Shown here: piece after piece, positions 1 through 11,115 of the stretch
Layout of the letters: every line of letters begins with the position of its first letter
How positions within the stretch are numbered: position 1 is the first letter of the stretch
Assembly (NCBI GenBank): GCA_963969495.1
Contig: OZ018318.1
Span: 97,617,413 to 97,681,412, forward strand
DNA length: 64,000 nt
Direction of reading: 5' to 3'
Origin: Ceratothoa steindachneri
Taxonomy: Eukaryota > Arthropoda > Malacostraca > Isopoda > Cymothoidae
Program-made: the position numbers and the translations under genes
The notes under the pieces: model-generated
The model's input: the letters and a program-made list of their open reading frames with translations, nothing else
Told to the model about the DNA's origin: nothing
The model's database searches: none

Positions 1-2960
1 ACTCCTACAGGTCATTCCTCTACTCATACAGGAATCGGTGGACAGGAGTTCGCTCATCCGCCTGGATGACTGTTGACGATCCTGTATTTGCTAAAATATT
101 CCTTCTAGCACGATTTGCCTAATAACCGTAGGTAGGGATCCCCGCGGATTCGACAGCTTCTCCTCAGATCGGACCTGTTAGCGATGATGACAATGGAGTG
201 GCTCGACACTCTCAACAACCACAGATATTCTGAACTTCGAACCCATCACCGGATAGAGTTTAATTTCTTGCATTTCTAAATTCTACATTTAACATCACAA
301 CATTACCACACTGGTTTAATTGCTTATTCGAGGAAAATATGGATTTTTTTTATGAATTTCAAGAATTTTTAATGAGTGGAAATAAGGATTGATAAGATCA
401 ATAGGAGAAAATAGGGAAAAAGGGACAAGGAATAAACAGGGAAGGAAAAATACCTTTCAGGCAAATTTCTTTAACTCTAATTACTGGTAGTAGAAGGGTG
501 TACTTTAAACTTCAGGCAACAAATTCTTACAAAGTTCGATACCCGCCTAACCTGAAAAAATCTTGCCATGGATCATGAGCCCGCACTAATATTCCGAATA
601 AACTGAACTTAAATAGAAAGAAAAGATTATTACGTGAGCTAAGAAAGTGGTCTTTGCTTATCTTGACCATATTTTTGCGATAAAAAACGATACAGTAATT
701 ATTTTGAGTCCTGAATATCTCTCATCTATAAACAGCAAGTAAAACATATAAAATTGCTATTTCGTCTTTGATATTAACTTTATTACATGGCCGAAAACCG
801 CTATAAATCTTAATGGTCTCATCCATATATTTTATTTTATCTTACAAATTTAAATAGCGTGATAGGTTAAAATGATATGTACTAGTATTTCATTTACTTT
901 GGCTAAAAAATTAAGAACATAAAACAGATAGTAGTAGATTGTGATTTTGTTTACGACTAGTAATAAAGTTTTTCAAAATATAGAAGTCGTATTATCCTAT
1001 ATTCGAGCCTGAGAAACATTTATCATTTTTAAAGGTATTTTCTTGTCTGAGGCTGACTGGGTGATATAGCAGTGACACAAACACAGACATGCACTCTCTA
1101 CTTAGAAATGATTTTTTTCTTCTTTCGGATAATAATAAAAATGAACTTTACGCTTTAGGTATCATTTGGTTGGCTTATAAAAACTGTCTGCAAATGACCT
1201 AGTACGAACGGATCGGAGCCCACTTATATTCATTTACTCCCACAGGAAAATAATTATTATCTCAGACCCTAGGATATTATCTTCAAATCTACTCTTCTGA
1301 GGCTTTAAGGTTCTTTCAAGGACTTCTTATACAAAATATCCAACCCATTAACTAAATAAAGGTTTCTAACCCGAGTTCCTTACAATATAATACACAAAGA
1401 AATGGCAGAGCAAAGGACAGCTTAATTAAGGCAACCCATATTGAGAAGAGAGGAATAATGCTGTGAAAAAATATTTGAAATAAGCTGACTCAGATTCGAA
1501 GCAGGATCTCCCAATTGCCGGTTGGGTACAAGCCATCTAATCTCATTTTGGAATATCACAGTCCTACCCAAAGCACTAGTATACAATCCTGCAAAGTAAA
1601 ATAAACATTGTTTTGATCATATGCTCATTATTTGCGACTTTTTCGGCACCGGAATGAAGCCGTTTCGGTAAACACTAGTGCTGCTACCATTAAATATCTA
1701 ACTGGATAAAGACATTAATTGTATAATCTGAAACACGCGTACAATATAAAAGCGTATAACAACCACACAACCAATCCGAAGAGAGAACAGTCCTAGCTCA
1801 CGCCTCCCCAACGCACTTGATAACAAACTCAAAAGAAAAAATAGATAGATCTAGGAAAAATATAGCGAAAAATAATATTTTACAGTAAATATTAAATTTA
1901 AAATGTACAGATTCATTCACTTATTTATGTTCATCAAGGTGATTCAAAACCAGATATTCAAATTATTCTTTAACCCAGTTCAACTAAAATTCAGATTGTC
2001 TACTTGGGGAAGTGATAAATTCGTTGTTTAATTCAATATAATTTCGTTCCATACTCAGTTCAACTTTAATAAAACCGATATTACCAGTTTACCACCATAA
2101 GTTATCACACACTAAAATTCTCTTTCAATTTTAGTTCACTTAAAGGTTAAAAAGGATTAAAATTATCAAACAACGAGAACAGCGAACGTCGAGAAGTATC
2201 CATTTTCTTAATAAAGATTCAATCGCTTTTAGAAATGTCTGACAACTGATTCTTCTGTTGTAGTAGCAGTACGAGTTGGAGCTTATTATTAAGATAGATA
2301 AAACCACGCAAGGATCGACAATGTCTATAAAGGCTCATCCAACTCTCCACCATGGCTCAATCATCAACCTATTAAGAGGAATCCAATTATTCCTTGGTAA
2401 GATAGTAGGTATGTGGAGTCCGTACAGAGTAGTAAAATTATGTGAACGTGGAAGTATGTACGTTCGTACATGGTTTATGTAGACCCGTGCTGGAAGTATT
2501 GTACACGGAGAGGCGGTCTAGAGCAGCTATCTATAAGGATTAAGGCAATAGCAATAACCGTAATTGCACAATTAGTGTATATTCATTGTTGACCTTTATC
2601 ACGGTTGAAGCCACATAAGATTTACTGAACTAGAAAACAAACCCTGAACCTTATATGCTAGGGGAATAAGATTTATAATAGAAATCTATTTATTATAATT
2701 CCCTTGACATCATCTTTACTTTTCTTTCGATTATATATTTTATTTCCTTATTATTTTGTCTTATTCATTTATTCTATTTATAACATTTTTACAGAAGTTA
2801 GTAGAGAGTACCTAATTTATTTCTGCCAGCCCTATCTACAATATTTTCTTACTCCTTTCTATCTGCTTTATTCCTTATTTTTTTATCCTCTCTCCATTCG
2901 TTCATACTTTATTCATTGCATCCTCTCCTTATAATATCTTCCCCAACGCCCTATAACACA
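1..2960. other. AT-rich spacer, nothing recognised
   Basis: The reading frames here are short (76 codons or fewer) and their translations show no family motif I recognise. The first 250 bases are more GC-balanced than the rest and could be the edge of a decayed element, but I could not place it. No tRNA, long repeat or paired inverted ends were seen by eye. Confidence 0.5.
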
Positions 2961-2969
2961 GTTACAAAC

Positions 2970-3200
<231 letters not shown>

Positions 3201-3202
3201 AT

Positions 3203-3845
3203 ACGAATACAAGAAATTTTTAAGAATTCCATGACAAAATTGCAAAAATAGGACAAACAATTCAATATTAGTTACAATATGAAAAATAAGTCAAAATCAA
3301 CAATACAGGGATCAGAAACAAAACCAAAAAGAAAGGCAAGGAGTTAAATATAAGTTAATTTACGGATATACGAGTATGATATTGAAAAAAATATAAGTTA
3401 AAAACAGCTGAATACAAGGGGTAAAAGCGATTGAGAAATGCGAGTTTGACCAAGAATGGAAAATTTAAAACTTAATTAAACAATATTCCCAGGAATAAAA
3501 AATAAGAATCAAAAACATGAATTAAACTCAATAGGAATACAAGAAATTTGTTTTAAGTAATACACGACAAAATTGCAAGTGCAGGGCGAACAATGAAAGG
3601 TACTTAAACTCAAAACCCAGGAATCAGAAAGGAAAACAAGATGCAAAAAAAACAGTTTAATATAAGTTAAAAATACAAATATATGATAAGTGAAAAAATA
3701 TAGGTCAAAAGAGGTAGAATACAGGGGGTAATGGTGATTCAAATGATCAATAAATACGAGTAAACTAAGAAACGAAAGTTTAAAACTTAATTAAGCAATA
3801 TTGAAGAAGCAAATAAGAATGATAAACATGAAACTAGGGGAAAAA
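3203..3845. repeat. two degenerate tandem units of about 330 bp
   Basis: Unit one (about 3208-3537) and unit two (about 3538-3845) share blocks in the same order. Both start with TACAAGAAATTT, then CGACAAAATTGCA or TGACAAAATTGCA, GTTTAATATAAG-like and GTTAAAATATAGG-like blocks, and near the end CTTAATTAA-CAATATT followed by ATAAACATGAA. They lie directly beyond the PLE tail and are AT-rich and non-coding, so they may be a duplicated PLE untranslated region. Confidence 0.7.
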
Positions 3846-3974
3846 AATTATATTTAAAATCACTTGGAAACAAAGGGGACAAAATTTTTAAAATAAACAC
3901 AAAGAATAAAAATTAAACTGAAAAGTTTTAGACAGAAACTCACATCATTTGGTTGGAGGTTATAATATCAACTG

Positions 3975-4386
3975 ATTACTATGGTCGGGACTAGCCAGGA
4001 GTAAAACTATGTAGGGGGATTTGCTTTGTTGTATGTTTATTTATTTGCCTATATTGTGAAAAATTTGAGGGGGGGACAATAATCATTAAGTTCTGGGTTT
4101 ATTTGTTTTATGATAAGTGATTCCAGAATTTTAAAATTCCTGAGAAGTGAAAGCGGATGATAATAAACTGAACGAATCAGAGTCAAGAGGGTGGTTAAGT
4201 TTTCAAAAGTGTTGTCTTATAGAGGAGTGTAAAGGTTAGACATAGGAAGGTAAGTTCTCTAAATCCAGAACTTAATGATTATTCATCCTCGATGAAATTG
4301 TTCACTATATTGCTGAATAAATAAACATACAACCAACCAAATTCACCTACATAGTTTTACTCTTGTCTAGTCCCGAGCATAGTAAT
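3975..4386. mobile_element. fold-back element / MITE with ~125 bp inverted ends
   Basis: The left arm begins ATTACTATGGTCGGGACTAG and the right arm ends with the near-complement (CTAGTCCCGAGCATAGTAAT). The arms stay complementary for about 125 bp, including AGTAAAACTATGTAGG, TGTATGTTTATTTATT and AATCATTAAGTTCTGG. The centre (about 4105-4260) is unique and encodes nothing. Long inverted arms, small size and no coding capacity indicate a non-autonomous DNA transposon. I could not define a clear target-site duplication, so the superfamily is open. Confidence 0.8.
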
Positions 4387-4749
4387 TGTCTTGTTTCAAA
4401 CGTCAATGCTAGCCGAGGATTGGCTCTGCGGTAACGCCGGAAGGGAGCACTCTGAAAATGGTAAGGGAGAGGGAAATAATCAAAATCAATTGCGATTGGC
4501 TTAAATAATTAATTGTTAGAGGTTCTTGGTTTAGAGAAACTGATTGCAGAAAAAAATTTACTATATACAAAGAAAATATTATTAGCAAAAGTTAATAAAA
4601 GACAATAAATAAGATTACCAGGGGTACCAACCGGGGGGGGATACAGATGACTTGATGGGGAAGGAACTCCAAGTGAGGATGTACGGTGATTGCTTCCATG
4701 GAAAGGGCGAGAGTGCAAATGACGGGAAGACTCATGTGGAGGCTAATTA
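4387..4749. other. spacer between fold-back element and gypsy LTR
   Basis: Mixed-composition DNA with a G8 run near 4632. Nothing coding was recognised. Part may belong to the outer end of the adjacent long terminal repeat, whose boundary I could not fix. Confidence 0.4.
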
Positions 4750-5357
4750 ACTGGAGGCTTTAAGAGATGACAAGAAGGAAGAGGGGTGCTGCTAACTTGC
4801 ACTTGCTAAATTCATTCTTCATTAACCTCACTGAGAAATAAACGAGGGAGTACTCCAGACAAGAACGAAGTCGATACCAGAGTGATACATGACTATCTGT
4901 GTCTATCGTCTGTCGGGAGGGAATTCTGGCCATAGGTACGAGCAAAGCCGGCTGGAGAGGTGACGCGTCGCGTTCGTGGTGGATCAGGGCGTACGAGACT
5001 ACGTGGCTGCTAACCAAGACGGTGCTGTAAGGTACTAATTTCCCAAAGCTTTTCCTAGGGATTTATACTTCCTCGGCGGAAGCATGTCGCCCCAAAAAGG
5101 GCACGGGGATCTAATTAGACTTGGAATGCCAGGGACGAGGGGATATTCTCGACGAGCATCACAAGCTCGCGCGAAAGTCCTCGAGGCCGTAGGTCTGGCG
5201 CCAATCAAGCGATGCGTCGGGGAAAGAAGGGGAACTCAACACGGATCATACGGCCGCGCAAAATTCTTGCTGCTGCTTTGGGGCTTTCTGGGCGATCAGG
5301 TGCATCTTTTCTCAGGCGCAACGGGTAGACGTTGGGTTGGGGAGGGTACCTTCTCTC
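4750..5357 (-). mobile_element. 3' LTR of the minus-strand Ty3/gypsy relic
   Basis: Read on the minus strand this GC-rich island begins TGACAGAGAGAGAAGG just after a purine-rich tract (about 5358-5380). The plus-strand gypsy copy has the same arrangement at 8899-8940: CTGAAGTTCCATC, a purine tract, then TGTCACAGAAAGAGAG. The distance from the end of RNase H to the purine tract is similar in both copies (about 450-480 bp), which supports the call. The far end of the LTR is not defined. The 111-codon frame on the plus strand here is an open frame in LTR DNA, not a gene. Confidence 0.6.
5058..5072 (-). promoter_or_regulatory. TATA box in the gypsy LTR
   Basis: The minus strand reads GAAGTATAAATCCC inside a GC-rich LTR, a typical position for the polymerase II start of an LTR retrotransposon. 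Predicted from sequence only. Confidence 0.4.
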
Positions 5358-5859
5358 TCTGTCATTTCCTTCCCTCCCAAGATGGAACTTCAAAAGGAAG
5401 TGACATCAGACTAATATAAAATAATTACACGGCTAATTTTCCAATAGAGAAACAAATACAAAAAAGATGGTACCGGGTACTCTGCAAAAAAAAGTCAAAT
5501 AAAGGGGACTCGCAAAATGCTCGGTATTCCTATTACCTAAAACCATCGAGGAAAAAATAATAATAATAATAATAGTAATAATACAATAAAACAGACATGA
5601 ATTGTTATCGATAACCTGGGTACAACATATTCTCAATAACCAGGGGCTTACATACAAGGATATTGAAAAAATGAAAAAGAAAGGTCCCCCAATCCCCCGC
5701 AAAATGTACATATGATCAGGGAAACTCATCAAAAATATATACACAATAAAAATGAAATAGGGGCATATATTCTTATAAGTCATTAAACAAAACTACAAGA
5801 ATTATTCAGGAATATCTACAAAAGTAATCCCTTTAACGTTGCAATAAATTGAGGGGGAA

Positions 5860-7180
5860 TTACTCTGGAGACAAATCCAGGGGACTATTGCTTAGGCTGT
5901 CCGCCATGAAATTCCCGGAACCCTTAATATATATAATTTTTAATTGGAATTCTTGGATCGAAAGGTTCCACCTCATCAGGCGACCATTATTGTTTTTAAC
6001 GTTCCGTAGGTAAGAGATGGGTTGGTGGTGAGTATCGATAACAAATTCTTTACATTAAAGAAACTTTGGGAAATTTTGGATGCCCCAAACGATGGCAAGA
6101 ATTTCTCGATTGATTACTGCATAGTTTTCTCGCAAGGAAAGAGTTTACGGCTCGCAAACGCGATGATAATCTTTCTCCATTGTCACCATACTAGACGAGA
6201 ACACATCCTCTGCCATCGTTACTCGTTTCAGTTCGTATGCAAAAAGGTTTAAGGGGGTCGGGTAAGTGGGGGATCGGTGCTGAAGCTAACTTTCCTTTGA
6301 GATGGTCAAAGCTAGCGATCGGACGAGGTGCCGAGACGAGCCACTCGAGGGGCTTTTTCTTTAGGAGGTATCACAGGGGTACGGCGATGCAGGTGAGGTT
6401 CATCATAAAACGTCGGTAAAAGGAGGCGGACCCCATGGATGATCTCAACTTCTTCTTTGTTCAGGCAGTGGCATTTCGACAATTGCCTTGATTTTTGTCA
6501 TCTTGGAGAGCCAAGGAATCGTTCCCTATGTGGAAACCAAAATAGTCAATAGGGCCAAAGGCGAAATGGCACTTTCTGGGGACAATCATCAGGTTGTGAT
6601 CCCGGAGTCGGCACATAAGGGCACGAAGGGCAGCAAGATGGTAGTCCCATACCTGGGTCGCAAAGTAAATGTTTTCGAAGTAGAAGGTGACGTTGGGTAA
6701 CCCATCCAATATTTGCCTCATTATTCGGTTATAATATCTACATGCCGTCACCAACCCAAAGCACGGTGTCGCCGGAATTGCATTAAACCCTTGTCGGTGG
6801 GGAAGGCCCTGTACTTCTCCACCTCATTCCCCAAGGTAATCTAGTAATAGGCCTTACACAGATCTAATTATGTAAAGAATTTGGCCTTCTCGACCATGTG
6901 CAGCTTCTGCTCGATGAGGAGAATCGATTTTGCGTCGAACACAGTGACGGAGTTTAACTTCTGGAAGTCGATGCACATCCGGTGAGAATTGTCCGACTTC
7001 TTCACTATGACGACCGGAGAACTATAGTTTTACTTCGAGGGCTGTGTAATACCCATGTTCAATAGTTTGTCTACCTCCTCATTGAACGTTTTTCTTAACT
7101 GAATGGACAGGAGGTACGGCTTCGAACGGACAGGTTCTTGGGTGGTGAGCCGAATATTCTGCTCGAACTGGCCTGCACAA
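5860..7180 (-). pseudogene. Ty3/gypsy pol relic: reverse transcriptase and RNase H
   Basis: Conceptual reading with frameshifts gives, in order: a pre-RT linker (QEPVRSKPYLL), RT finger motifs (VVIVKKSDNSHRMCIDFQKLN), a palm segment, the block LPNVTFYFENIYFATQVWD, CHFAFGPIDYFGFHIG, the post-RT SFYRRF block, and RNase H ending in YLRNVKNNNGRLMRW and a stop at 5860-5862. The catalytic YVDDI-type motif has become FYFENI, so the enzyme is dead. There are several in-frame stops. No integrase follows RNase H before the purine tract and LTR on its 3' side. It is related to, but divergent from, the plus-strand copy at 7796-8463. Confidence 0.85.
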
Positions 7181-7313
7181 CTACTAGTAACAGACACTAG
7201 TCAATGGAGAACTATTTTTCTATCGTACCACATATTAACTGTAATTTTCAAGTATCATGAACGGCGTATAGTTATTAATTAATCAATCTAGCTGCGAATA
7301 AATGATAGGTTAA

Positions 7314-7620
7314 TGTAAGAGAGAGATAGAGAAAAGATGCGCTCGGTTGTCGCTTTCAAGGAGACAGAGAGAAGACACATCGGTCGACCCTTTTAATCTA
7401 CGCTAACGAGGAGAAAAATAGCACAGGCTGTAAGGGGGTGGATGCCCGACTTCGTGGAAGCCTGAGATATGCTTAAGAGCACGAAGGGTCCAGACGGGGA
7501 TTATCCTGCGATGGTGTGAATCGGGCACGGTCCAACTCGCCCGGCGAAGCTTCTGTCCACTGGAACCCTCTCCCTTCGGGCACGGAGAAAAGCCCCTCCG
7601 TCTCACCCGTATAAAACGTC
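7314..7620 (+). mobile_element. 5' LTR (partial) of the plus-strand Ty3/gypsy relic
   Basis: This stretch matches two blocks further right: 8923-9029 (shared GAGACAGAGAGAAGACAC-type block and CACGCTAACGAGG) and 9841-9990 (shared CTTAAGAGCA-GAAGGGTC, GGGGATTATCCTGCG and CCTTCGGG). The two matches are halves of one 3' LTR split by an insertion, so this is the 5' LTR. It carries a TATA-like GTATAAAA at 7609-7616. The 5' end is inferred from TGTAAGAGAGAG at 7314, off the TGTCACAG of the 3' copy. Confidence 0.75.
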
Positions 7621-7649
7621 CGACGCAAGATATCAATTTGGACAAGTAT

Positions 7650-7795
7650 AAAACATACTTTGATTGTAGGTCCAAGGAAAGGAAATTTAACCTCGGAGAA
7701 GAAGTTTTGCTACTTCTCTCCACGGACATCACAAAATTGTCGAGCCAATGGAAGGGCCCCTACCAAGTAGCCTAGAAACGTGGCACTATCGATTA
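7650..7795 (+). pseudogene. gypsy integrase C-terminal fragment, displaced upstream of RT
   Basis: The plus-strand frame reads RKFNLGEEVLLLLSTDITK followed by LSSQWKGPYQV, the C-terminal integrase region of Ty3/gypsy elements (the GPY block). It lies just after the 5' LTR and directly before RT/RNase H sequence, the reverse of the normal PR-RT-RH-IN order. The join falls at the tripeptide-like GTIDY, where integrase sequence changes into the DYLGFHI motif of RT. This fits template switching or recombination between copies at short homology. Confidence 0.7.
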
Positions 7796-8463
7796 CCTCG
7801 GGTTCCATATCAAAAATCACCCCTTAGCTCCCGGGCAAGATAAAATCTGTGCTATTGTGGATATGCCCCTGTCCGCTAACTAAAAGCAGCTGCAATCCTA
7901 GATGGGCTTAGCTTGTGTTATATCGTCGCTTCATATCAAAATTCGCGACTATCCGCCACCCTGTGTGAGCTATTAAAGGTGAAGGCCCCTGATTGCCTTG
8001 TTTGGACCTGTTGTCGAACCAGCTCAAAGGAAAGCTGGCGTCTGCTCATATCCTCCGTTTCCCTAACCCGGACAAATCGTTTGGCATTCACACCGACGCC
8101 AGTAATGATGTGATAGGATATGTCCTACTCCAGTATAGGGATGATGGCGAAAGGTTCCCAGTCACTTTTGCCAGTCGAAAATTACTCGCGCGCGAAAGAA
8201 ATTATGCGGTGATTGAGAGAGTCCCTCACTATAGTTTGTGGAATCTCCAAATTGAAAATGTATTTAGTAGGGAAGGAATTCGTATTGGAAATAGACCAGA
8301 AACCCCTATCCTACTTGCGCAACATCAAAAATAATAACAGTCGCTTAATGCGATGGAGTTTGTTCTTCCAGGAATTACAATTCCGCATTTTGTATATAAA
8401 AGGTACCGATAACTGCATAGCCGATAGTTTAGGTAGAAGCCCGTTGGCCCGTCTTCCAAACTA
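7796..8463 (+). pseudogene. Ty3/gypsy pol relic: RT C-terminus and RNase H
   Basis: Reading across frameshifts gives DYLGFHIKNHPLAPGQDKI, a post-RT thumb region, and then RNase H with LRFPNPDKSFGIHTDASN (first catalytic Asp), VTFASRKLLARERNYAVIE (catalytic Glu), YLRNIKNNNSRLMRW and a C-terminal DNCIADSLGRSP block (third Asp). RNase H key residues are visible, but frameshifts near 8220 and elsewhere break the frame. The RT fingers, palm and most of the integrase are absent. This is an internally deleted copy between LTRs at 7314 and 8923. Confidence 0.85.
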
Positions 8464-8910
8464 ATTCTAAGCCATTCCTATTTTTCTATTAATTTTTGTT
8501 CGTAAAGTAAATTTATATATTTAACCATAAAATTCGGGAATACTTATCTTTCTTTTTTTATTTTTTTTTTATTTTTGCTTGATTTGTATATTGTGAATTC
8601 CTTTTGTATCTTTTTATTGTTAGTTTCGTATAACCTTAAGATTACATTACCTTGGGCAAGTGCGCCTAATGTAAGAATATCATTGATAAAACATATATTT
8701 TGGCAACCGTGTTGTAGTATTATATAATCTGTACATATGCACGGCAAAAGAAGGGAAAAAATCCACTAGTTCCACTATTTTGTATTTTTGATTCGTTTGA
8801 AAATTTGTTCCAAGTATCCTCAACCTTAACTTCTATTGCCACGCGAATATAAGGTACAATCCCCTATTAATTATTTTCCGTTTTCAGTTCCTCCCCTGAA
8901 GTTCCATCAT
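8464..8910 (+). other. non-coding 3' internal region of the gypsy relic
   Basis: AT-rich sequence between the RNase H stop and the polypurine tract with T-rich runs near 8551-8575. No integrase or envelope motif is present. The equivalent region of the minus copy is also non-coding and of similar length. Confidence 0.5.
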
Positions 8911-8922
8911 GGGATGGAGGAG
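8911..8922 (+). other. polypurine tract
   Basis: GGGATGGAGGAG lies immediately upstream of the 3' LTR start TGTCACAG. It is the expected plus-strand primer site for LTR retrotransposon reverse transcription. Confidence 0.6.
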
Positions 8923-10130
8923 TGTCACAGAAAGAGAGAGAGAAAGAAAAAGAGGCGAGCGGTCGTCCGTTTCAATGAGATAGAGAGAAGACACAACTGA
9001 TCGCCCCTTTTTTATCCACGCTAACGAGGCGTGCCAAAATCATAATGACCTACGGCGCCGTTTTTGAGATACAGGAAGTTGTTTCAGAACCCCCTTTGAC
9101 ACCAGATATCATATAAATGGCTATAGAATTACTAAAAACTAAGCATTCGAACTCAATTCACGACCAAAAGATGAACATATGATTTAATTATCATTGTAAA
9201 TCAGTTTTCTTTAGTTCCATTAAAATTTATGGTAATGGTGGACTAAAACATATATCTTTCAGAGAAGGTCAACTATAGGCTTTGTTATCAGTTGGAGGGT
9301 GGGTGGATGTTAGGTGAATAATAGGAGTGTTCTGAATGTCCTTGAATTTAGTTCAATCTTCTTTCGAATGATGCTAAAAATATAAACCTGTTCTTAGGCG
9401 CCGTTTTTTTAGCAAATATTTTAAATCGAATTGCATAAGTTTTGCGTTTTATTCACAAATCAACTTAAATAATCTACGGAGAATTTCCACGAATGTATAC
9501 AACTTTGCATTATCATATTTTTTACTATTTGCTAGTCATGTTGCTAAAACAAAATATATACTATAATAAGGTACATAAAATTTGAAATGAAATTATATGA
9601 AATTTAATGGTGTAGCTTTGTGTTTGTTCACAAATTAAATTTAAATATCTAGAAAAGTATTTCACGAATCTATTCAATTTTGCATTATCTTAATTTTCAA
9701 TATGTTTTATTTATGTTGCTAAAAAATAATTATACCATAATAAAGTGCATAAAATTTGCAATAAAATGATAGACAAAACCAAAAATGCGAAGTTTGAACG
9801 AAATAATTTGAAAAGTGAATAATGAAAAAATGTGGCAATCTCTTAAGAGCATGAAGGGTCGCACCGGGGATTATCCTGCGGTGGCGTGAATCAAGCAAAG
9901 TCCAACTCGTCTGATGAAGCGTAAGTCATCTGGAACCGTCCCCCTTCGGGTGCGAGGACATTTTTCATTGTCCGTTCGTATATATAGTGGTGGACACCAG
10001 CCAGGTCGCTCTTTGAAGCCCAAACTCGTTTACGTTTCTTATTTTGTATACCTTACTTACCCCCTTTTAATTTTGGAAATATATTATTTTCATCTTAGTA
10101 AAGTATATTTTGTACTCCGTTTCTATTAAC
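8923..10130 (+). mobile_element. 3' LTR of the plus gypsy relic, split by an insertion
   Basis: The LTR starts with TGTCACAG at 8923. Its first ~107 bp match the 5' LTR to CTAACGAGG at about 9029, and homology resumes at 9841 with CTTAAGAGCATGAAGGGTC and continues past a TATA-like GTATATATAG at 9978-9987. About 55 bp present in the 5' LTR between these blocks is absent or replaced here. The right end is an estimate. Confidence 0.7.
9030..9838. mobile_element. ~0.8 kb insertion in the 3' LTR, with internal duplication
   Basis: This AT-rich block has no match in the 5' LTR. It begins near TGCCAAAATCATAAT and ends with the approximate complement of TGCCACATTTTTTCATTAT, so imperfect inverted ends are likely. 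It contains two tandem units of about 175 bp (about 9415-9590 and 9590-9770) sharing TTCACAAAT, TTGCATTATC and TTGCTAAAA followed by TAATAA-G-ACATAAAATTTG-type blocks. A GGCGCCGTTTTT motif occurs twice (9053 and 9398). No coding capacity was seen. A non-autonomous DNA element is likely; superfamily unknown. Confidence 0.6.
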
Positions 10131-10479
10131 CTAGAACCTTCCAATATAGCTAAGCATTAGACAACCTAAACTGCCCTCTGAAGCTTAATTGCACTCTGAT
10201 TTGTATTTATTATTTCACTCGGGCTCATAGGAGACTAATCCGTTCATAGACCTTCCTCTCTCAGGATGAGGAATTTGGAAAAGGTTGGGATGTAACATCA
10301 ATCTACGACCTTTAATTACAATTTGAAGTTGGTTATAAATTTTCCGAATATTTTTGCCTTATTCATGATATAAAAAACATTTTTTCTAGATATAGAATAG
10401 ATAACTACCCCATAAATCTGCTTATTGCTATCATAAAAGTAGTGAAGTTAAAAATTTCCATATGGTAAAGGCGGTCAGA
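10131..10479. other. spacer, possibly decayed Bel/Pao 3' region
   Basis: This lies between the gypsy LTR and the recognisable Bel/Pao pol sequence on the minus strand. It could hold decayed RNase H or integrase sequence of that element, but I could not identify motifs. Confidence 0.35.
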
Positions 10480-11115
10480 GAGAGGTATTCACTAAGCATT
10501 GGTTCCAGGTTGTGACCAATTCTTCCATATTGTTGGTGAGTTAGAGTTCGAAGGCTCATTCTAACCCAGTTTTCCCTCCAAAAGACGTAACCTAAACAAC
10601 TTTGTTTTAATACTAATTGAGAAGAGATTGCCTACTTGCTCGTTAATAAAGGAAATGGCTCTTAAAACCTCCCTTTTAATTTTGGGTGCAAAGAGGATTT
10701 GTTGATTAAGAAAAATATATCATCGTTTCAATTATTACAACCCAAAAGAAGTACCTTTAATAGTTCTTTGGCAAATGATCGGCAGGTTTAAGCAGTTCTT
10801 TAGACTTATGCTACCAGCATAAATCAAATACTACGCCTAGGAAAGTTGTCGGAGCATCTTCCGTACACCGTTTTGAAGCAAATAGTAAATTTTTGAACCC
10901 TTAATATGCTTGGCCTCATTTTCTCTAGCTATTCCTTCTCAAGTTGCTGCTGAAAATACGATTATAAATTCCAAAAACGAAGGGTTATCTCGCCACAATT
11001 TGGCTAGCTTATTTTAAAGAGGAGATTTGGCTATGGTATAATTATTAGAGATTTGGATAAATTTTTCTCGGAGTTAGCGTACAACGAATCTACCATCCCT
11101 CATCGCCACAGGTAA
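10480..11115 (-). pseudogene. Bel/Pao reverse transcriptase relic
   Basis: Minus-strand fragments include MRDGRFVVR at about 11,105 (the DGRYVV block upstream of RT in Bel/Pao). Next is TTFLGVVFD (like TTKLRVVFDAS). Then come KREVLRAISFINEQVG and KTKLFRLRL, with a following NEP-W segment (like KR-VLS-IA-IFDPLG...LGWDEP-P..W), which in the family lies between RT and RNase H. The catalytic YVDD region was not found. Stops and frameshifts are frequent. Confidence 0.55.

Noticed and set aside
5084..5419. 111-codon plus-strand frame in a GC-rich island
   Set aside because: The island is the LTR of the minus-strand gypsy relic; the frame matches no family and runs antisense to the element.
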